Positions 60,571 to 64,000 of a DNA stretch of 64,000 nt are shown one piece after another. Position numbers and translations under genes: made by a program. The DNA is taken from positions 62,001-126,000 of the forward strand of contig JAPZRU010000006.1 in NCBI GenBank assembly GCA_027531255.1, read 5' to 3'. How positions within the stretch are numbered: position 1 is the first letter of the stretch; the number at the start of each line of letters is the position of its first letter. The DNA is from Steroidobacteraceae bacterium (GTDB taxonomy: Bacteria; Pseudomonadota; Gammaproteobacteria; Steroidobacterales; Steroidobacteraceae). The notes below the pieces were generated by a model. That model was given only the letters and a program-made list of their open reading frames with translations, ran no database searches and was not told the DNA's origin.

Positions 60571-63500
60571 TCAGGCAGCGCGGTCGAGCGTTCGCTCGGC
60601 CGGCCGGTCGAGTCGCGCCAGCGCATCGCGGCGCCGGCGCCGTGCTTCCGGTACCGCCGCCAGTTTGACGACGCCGAAGCCGCGGATCGAGTCCGGCCAG
60701 CCGAGCAGGTCCTCGGCCGCGACCGGATCGACGCGGTCGCCTCGCGCGGCGAGCGCCGCGAGGTCGGCCGCGTAGTCCGCGATCAAGCCGCGCTCCAGCC
60801 GACGCTCCTCGGTCCAGCCGAACGGGTCGAACCGCGTGCCGCGCAGTCCCTTGCAGCGGGCCAGCACCCGGAACAGCGTGAACACCCAGGGCCCGAATCG
60901 CCGCTTGCGTGCGCGGCCGGTCGCGGGATCGACGCGACCGATCAGCGGCGGCGCGAGCCATACGGACACGCGCTCCCGGCCGGCGAACTGCGCGGCGAGC
61001 GCGGCCTCGAACTGCGGGTCCGCGTAGAGACGCGCGACCTCGTACTCGTCCTTATAGGCCATCAATCGGAACAGCGCCTCGGCGCCACGACGCAGCCACG
61101 CATCCGGCACCCGTCCCCGCAGCGGCGCGAGCGCGTCGCGGTAGCGGCGGGCGTACGCCGCGTCCTGGTAGACGTCGAGTTCCGTGGCGCGCCGCTCGAT
61201 CAGCGCCTCCGGCGCCAGCCGCGCGAGCGCCGCCGCCGGATCCGGTTTCGGCCCGAGCCCGGCTTGCCCGAGCACCGTCGCGAGATCGTGGGCCGCGGCT
61301 CTTCCCCAGTGCAGCGCGCGCTGGTTGGTCGCCACGGCAGCGCCGTTCAGCGCGATGGCGCGCTCGAGCGCCTCAAGCGAGAGCGGCACCAGCCCGCGCT
61401 GCCACGCGTAGCCGAGCAGCAGGGTATTCGCATACACGCCGTCGCCGAACAGCGCCTCGGCGAGGCGCGCGGCCTCGAGTTCGAAGCAGCGACCCTCCGC
61501 CGTGCGCGCGGCCACGCGACGCCGCAACTCGTCCGCCGGCACGTGCGCATCACGATCGACGACGACGTGGGCCGTCGGCGTCACGTCCACGTTGAGGACG
61601 GCGGCACCGTGCATGGCGGACAGGCGGCGCAGGGACTCCGGCGCCGCGGCCACGACCAGGTCGGCGCCGAGCAGCAGGTCGGTCGCGCCCGCGCCGATCT
61701 GCGGCGAGTGCAGGTCGTGGCCGGCCGGCGCGAGCCGCACCTGGCTCACGACCGCGCCGTTCTTCTGGGCGAGCCCGGTGTAGTCGAGAACCGTGGCGGC
61801 CAGTCCCTCGAGATGCGCCGCGGCCCCGAGCAGCGCGCCGAGCGTCAGCACGCCCGTGCCGCCGACGCCCGCGACGTAGACCTGGCAGGGCGCGGCGAGC
61901 GCCGGCACCGACGGCTTCGGCAACCCGGCGAACAGTGCCGTCTCGATAGGGACCAGCGACGCCGCGTCCGGCTTCCGCAGCACCGCGCCGTCGATCTCGA
62001 CGAAGCTCGGGCAGAAGCCCTTGGCGCAGGAGTAATCCTTGTTGCAGACGCTCTGGTTCACCTGCCGCTTGCGGCCGTATTCGGTATCCACCGGCTCGAC
62101 CGCGATGCATCGCGACTGCGTGGAGCAGTCGCCGCAGCCCTCGCAGACCCGCGGGTTGATGAACAGGCGTCGCGTCGGCTCGGGCAGCGTGCCCCGCTTG
62201 CGGCGCCGGCGCTTCTCGGACGCACAGATCTGCTCGTAGACGATCGCGCTGACGCCCGGCTCGCCGGCGTAGCGGCGCTGGAGCGCATCCAGCTCGTCGC
62301 GGTGCAGCAGTTCGACGCCGTCGAGCGCGTGCTTCGCTGCGTGCCAGCGCGAAGTATCGTCACTGACGAGCGCGATCGGCTTCACACCCTCCGCCTTCAG
62401 CTGGGCGATCACGCGCAGCGGGTCGAGCGTGCCGTCCGGTGCCTGGCCGCCCGTCATCGCCACCGCGTCGTTGTAGAGGATCTTGAAGGTCACGTTCGCG
62501 CGGGCCGCGACGGCTGCGCGGATGCCGAGCAGTCCGGAGTGCTGGTACGTGCCGTCCCCGAGGTTCTGGAACACGTGCTTCGTGCCTACGAAGGGTGCGG
62601 CACCCACCCACTGCACGCCCTCGCCGCCCATCTGGCTGAAGGTGCTCGTGCGCAGTTCGGGTTCGCCGACCGCCATCACGTGACAGCCGATGCCGCCGCC
62701 GACCGTCGTCTCGCCCGGCGTCTGCAGCGAGGTGTTGTGCGGGCAGCCCGCGCAGAAGTACGGCTTGCGGCCCACCAGCGCGGCACCGACGTCGTCGTCG
62801 GCGACGCGCTCCCAGCGTGCGAGCGACTCCGCAGTCGCACCGAGTGCGGCGCCGAAGCGCGCGTGCAGCGCGCGCGCGACGGTGAGCGGCGTGAACTCCA
62901 GGGTCTCCGGCAGCAGCGGGCGACCGTCCGGGTCGACCTTGCCGCTGACGCGCGGCCGCCGGTCGGCCGGCAGGTGGTAGAACGCCTCCTTGAGCTGCGG
63001 CTCGACGATGCCGCGCTTCTCCTCGACGACGAGCACTTCGTCGAGCCCCGCGGCGAACGCGAGCGCCGGTTGGGTCGCCAGCGGCCAGCTCATGCCGACC
63101 TTGTAGACCGAGATGCCGAGCTCACGCAGACGCTCCGTGCCGAGGCCGAGTTCAGCCAGCGCCTGCATCAGGTCCTGGTGCGCCTTGCCGACGGTGACGA
63201 CGCCGAACCGGGCGTGCGCGCCGCGGACGATCACGCGGTCGATGCCGTTGGCCGCCGCCCACGCGCGCGCCGCGGGCAGGCGTTCCTCGACGAGCCGCCG
63301 CTCGAGCTCGGCGCGCTGGCCGGGCCAGCGGATGCGCGGGTCCCAGTTGAGCCCGTGCGGCGGCACGGCGAAATCCTCCGGGACACGGAACTCGGGGTAC
63401 GGCTCCGGCAGTTCGATCGAGCCGGCGCTCTCGACCACGTCGGTCAGCGTCTTCATCGCGACCCAGAGGCCCGAGTAGCGCGACAGCGCGAAACCGGCGA

Positions 63501-64000
63501 GCCCGAGCGACAGCAGTTCCGCGATCGAGGCCGGCTGCAGGATCGGCATGCTCACCGACTGGCAGATGCCGTCGGTCTGGTGCGGGAACATCGAGGACTG
63601 GGCCGCGTGGTCGTCGCCGACGCAGGCGACCACGCCGCCGAGCCGCGACGCGCCCTGGACGTTCGCGTTCCGGAAGACGTCGCCGGTCCGGTCGACGCCC
63701 GGGCCCTTGCCGTACCAGATGCCGAACACGCCGTCCGCGGTGGGCGCACCGAAGGCGCGGTGCATCTGGGCGCCCCACAGCGCGGTCGCCGCCAGGTCTT
63801 CGTTGAGCCCGGGCTGGAACACCACGTCGTGCGACTTCAGGAGTTCCGCGGCCTTCCACAACTGGAGGTCGTAGCCGCCGAGGGGCGAGCCGCGGTACCC
63901 GGAGACGAGCCCCGCGGTCGACAGCCCGCGGGCGCGGTCGAGGCGGCGCTGCATCATCGGCAGGCGCACCAGCGCCTGGATGCCAGTGATGTACGCCCTC
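60571..64000 (-). CDS. Indolepyruvate ferredoxin oxidoreductase, fused subunits, N-terminus cut by window edge
   Basis: At least 1143 residues of a fused IorA-IorB-type 2-oxoacid:ferredoxin oxidoreductase, which turns aryl- or branched 2-keto acids into acyl-CoA and reduced ferredoxin. It shows the early GLSTAGLVSGYRGSPLGGYD, the thiamine diphosphate motif NLGDGTYQHSG with the distal Asn in ILYNDAVAMTGGQ, cysteines for Fe-S clusters (CAGCPHN; CEGCGDC; CNKDYSCAKGFCPSF), and the gamma-subunit region VAGVGGTGVLTLGALLGAAA. The frame stays open to base 64000, where about 25 N-terminal residues are missing. It could handle keto acids from amino acid oxidation by the nearby flavoprotein. Confidence 0.93.
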   Translation of the reverse strand, partial: RAYITGIQALVRLPMMQRRLDRARGLSTAGLVSGYRGSPLGGYDLQLWKAAELLKSHDVVFQPGLNEDLAATALWGAQMHRAFGAPTADGVFGIWYGKGPGVDRTGDVFRNANVQGASRLGGVVACVGDDHAAQSSMFPHQTDGICQSVSMPILQPASIAELLSLGLAGFALSRYSGLWVAMKTLTDVVESAGSIELPEPYPEFRVPEDFAVPPHGLNWDPRIRWPGQRAELERRLVEERLPAARAWAAANGIDRVIVRGAHARFGVVTVGKAHQDLMQALAELGLGTERLRELGISVYKVGMSWPLATQPALAFAAGLDEVLVVEEKRGIVEPQLKEAFYHLPADRRPRVSGKVDPDGRPLLPETLEFTPLTVARALHARFGAALGATAESLARWERVADDDVGAALVGRKPYFCAGCPHNTSLQTPGETTVGGGIGCHVMAVGEPELRTSTFSQMGGEGVQWVGAAPFVGTKHVFQNLGDGTYQHSGLLGIRAAVAARANVTFKILYNDAVAMTGGQAPDGTLDPLRVIAQLKAEGVKPIALVSDDTSRWHAAKHALDGVELLHRDELDALQRRYAGEPGVSAIVYEQICASEKRRRRKRGTLPEPTRRLFINPRVCEGCGDCSTQSRCIAVEPVDTEYGRKRQVNQSVCNKDYSCAKGFCPSFVEIDGAVLRKPDAASLVPIETALFAGLPKPSVPALAAPCQVYVAGVGGTGVLTLGALLGAAAHLEGLAATVLDYTGLAQKNGAVVSQVRLAPAGHDLHSPQIGAGATDLLLGADLVVAAAPESLRRLSAMHGAAVLNVDVTPTAHVVVDRDAHVPADELRRRVAARTAEGRCFELEAARLAEALFGDGVYANTLLLGYAWQRGLVPLSLEALERAIALNGAAVATNQRALHWGRAAAHDLATVLGQAGLGPKPDPAAALARLAPEALIERRATELDVYQDAAYARRYRDALAPLRGRVPDAWLRRGAEALFRLMAYKDEYEVARLYADPQFEAALAAQFAGRERVSVWLAPPLIGRVDPATGRARKRRFGPWVFTLFRVLARCKGLRGTRFDPFGWTEERRLERGLIADYAADLAALAARGDRVDPVAAEDLLGWPDSIRGFGVVKLAAVPEARRRRRDALARLDRPAERTLDRAA

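Overview
The window is a chromosomal piece of a very GC-rich bacterium, most likely a gammaproteobacterium. The evidence is gene order: a housekeeping backbone from pilE back through ispH, lspA, ileS, ribF and murJ to rpsT, then obgE, rpmA, rplU, ispB and a tRNA-Pro, together with the fimT-pilV-pilW-pilX-pilY1-pilE minor pilin operon. A bchE-bchJ pair (anaerobic Mg-protoporphyrin ester cyclase and a BchJ-type protein) indicates a bacteriochlorophyll-making, probably anoxygenic phototrophic lineage. Two tandem TGT-N12-ACA boxes cover the predicted bchE promoter, as expected for a PpsR/CrtJ-type aerobic repressor. A PEP-CTERM protein implies an exosortase elsewhere in the genome. Species cannot be named from the sequence.

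Layout. 1-3.2 kb: three envelope genes (GT2, LAB_N, ArnT-like) that look like a lipid A glycosylation set, and a His-rich cation efflux protein. 3.2-9 kb: a lipid cluster with a DUF374 acyltransferase, a phosphopantetheinyl transferase, a cytochrome P450, a fatty-acyl-AMP ligase fused to an acyl carrier domain, and an LpxL-like acyltransferase; the PPTase could arm the carrier domain and the P450 could act on the carrier-bound acyl chain. 9-15.6 kb: tRNA-Thr and a six-gene minor pilin/PilY1 operon whose genes all overlap or touch. 15.6-29.3 kb: the housekeeping backbone, with bchE-bchJ where proB is commonly found and no fkpB between lspA and ispH.

29.3-46.9 kb is accessory DNA behind tRNA-Pro. 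The 3' half of this tRNA recurs almost exactly at 30.4 kb and in degenerate form at 46.8 kb, suggesting stacked or nested integrations. The first segment is about 1.1 kb, visibly less GC-rich, and carries a small membrane protein and a DUF3703 gene. The longer segment holds a Rieske oxygenase, PEP-CTERM, HD (MESH1-like) and OmpA/DUF4892 genes, a TonB-dependent receptor coupled to a tandem PAP2-like protein, an internally deleted IS21-family element, a WYL regulator with small unknown genes, and several broken genes. No integrase is present.

46.9-64 kb reads as a catabolic region: D-amino-acid-dehydrogenase-like flavoprotein, GPH-type symporter, MlrC-family metallopeptidase, GMC oxidoreductase, CocE/NonD hydrolase, a DgcN-DgcA-like pair (D-glutamate catabolism), acyl-CoA dehydrogenase and indolepyruvate ferredoxin oxidoreductase. 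A plausible shared task is uptake and breakdown of peptides rich in D-amino acids. Several remnants lie between them: an aldehyde dehydrogenase/TonB receptor chimera, a truncated secreted protein and a decayed FAD-linked oxidase. All functions are inferred by reading the sequence; no database search was run.
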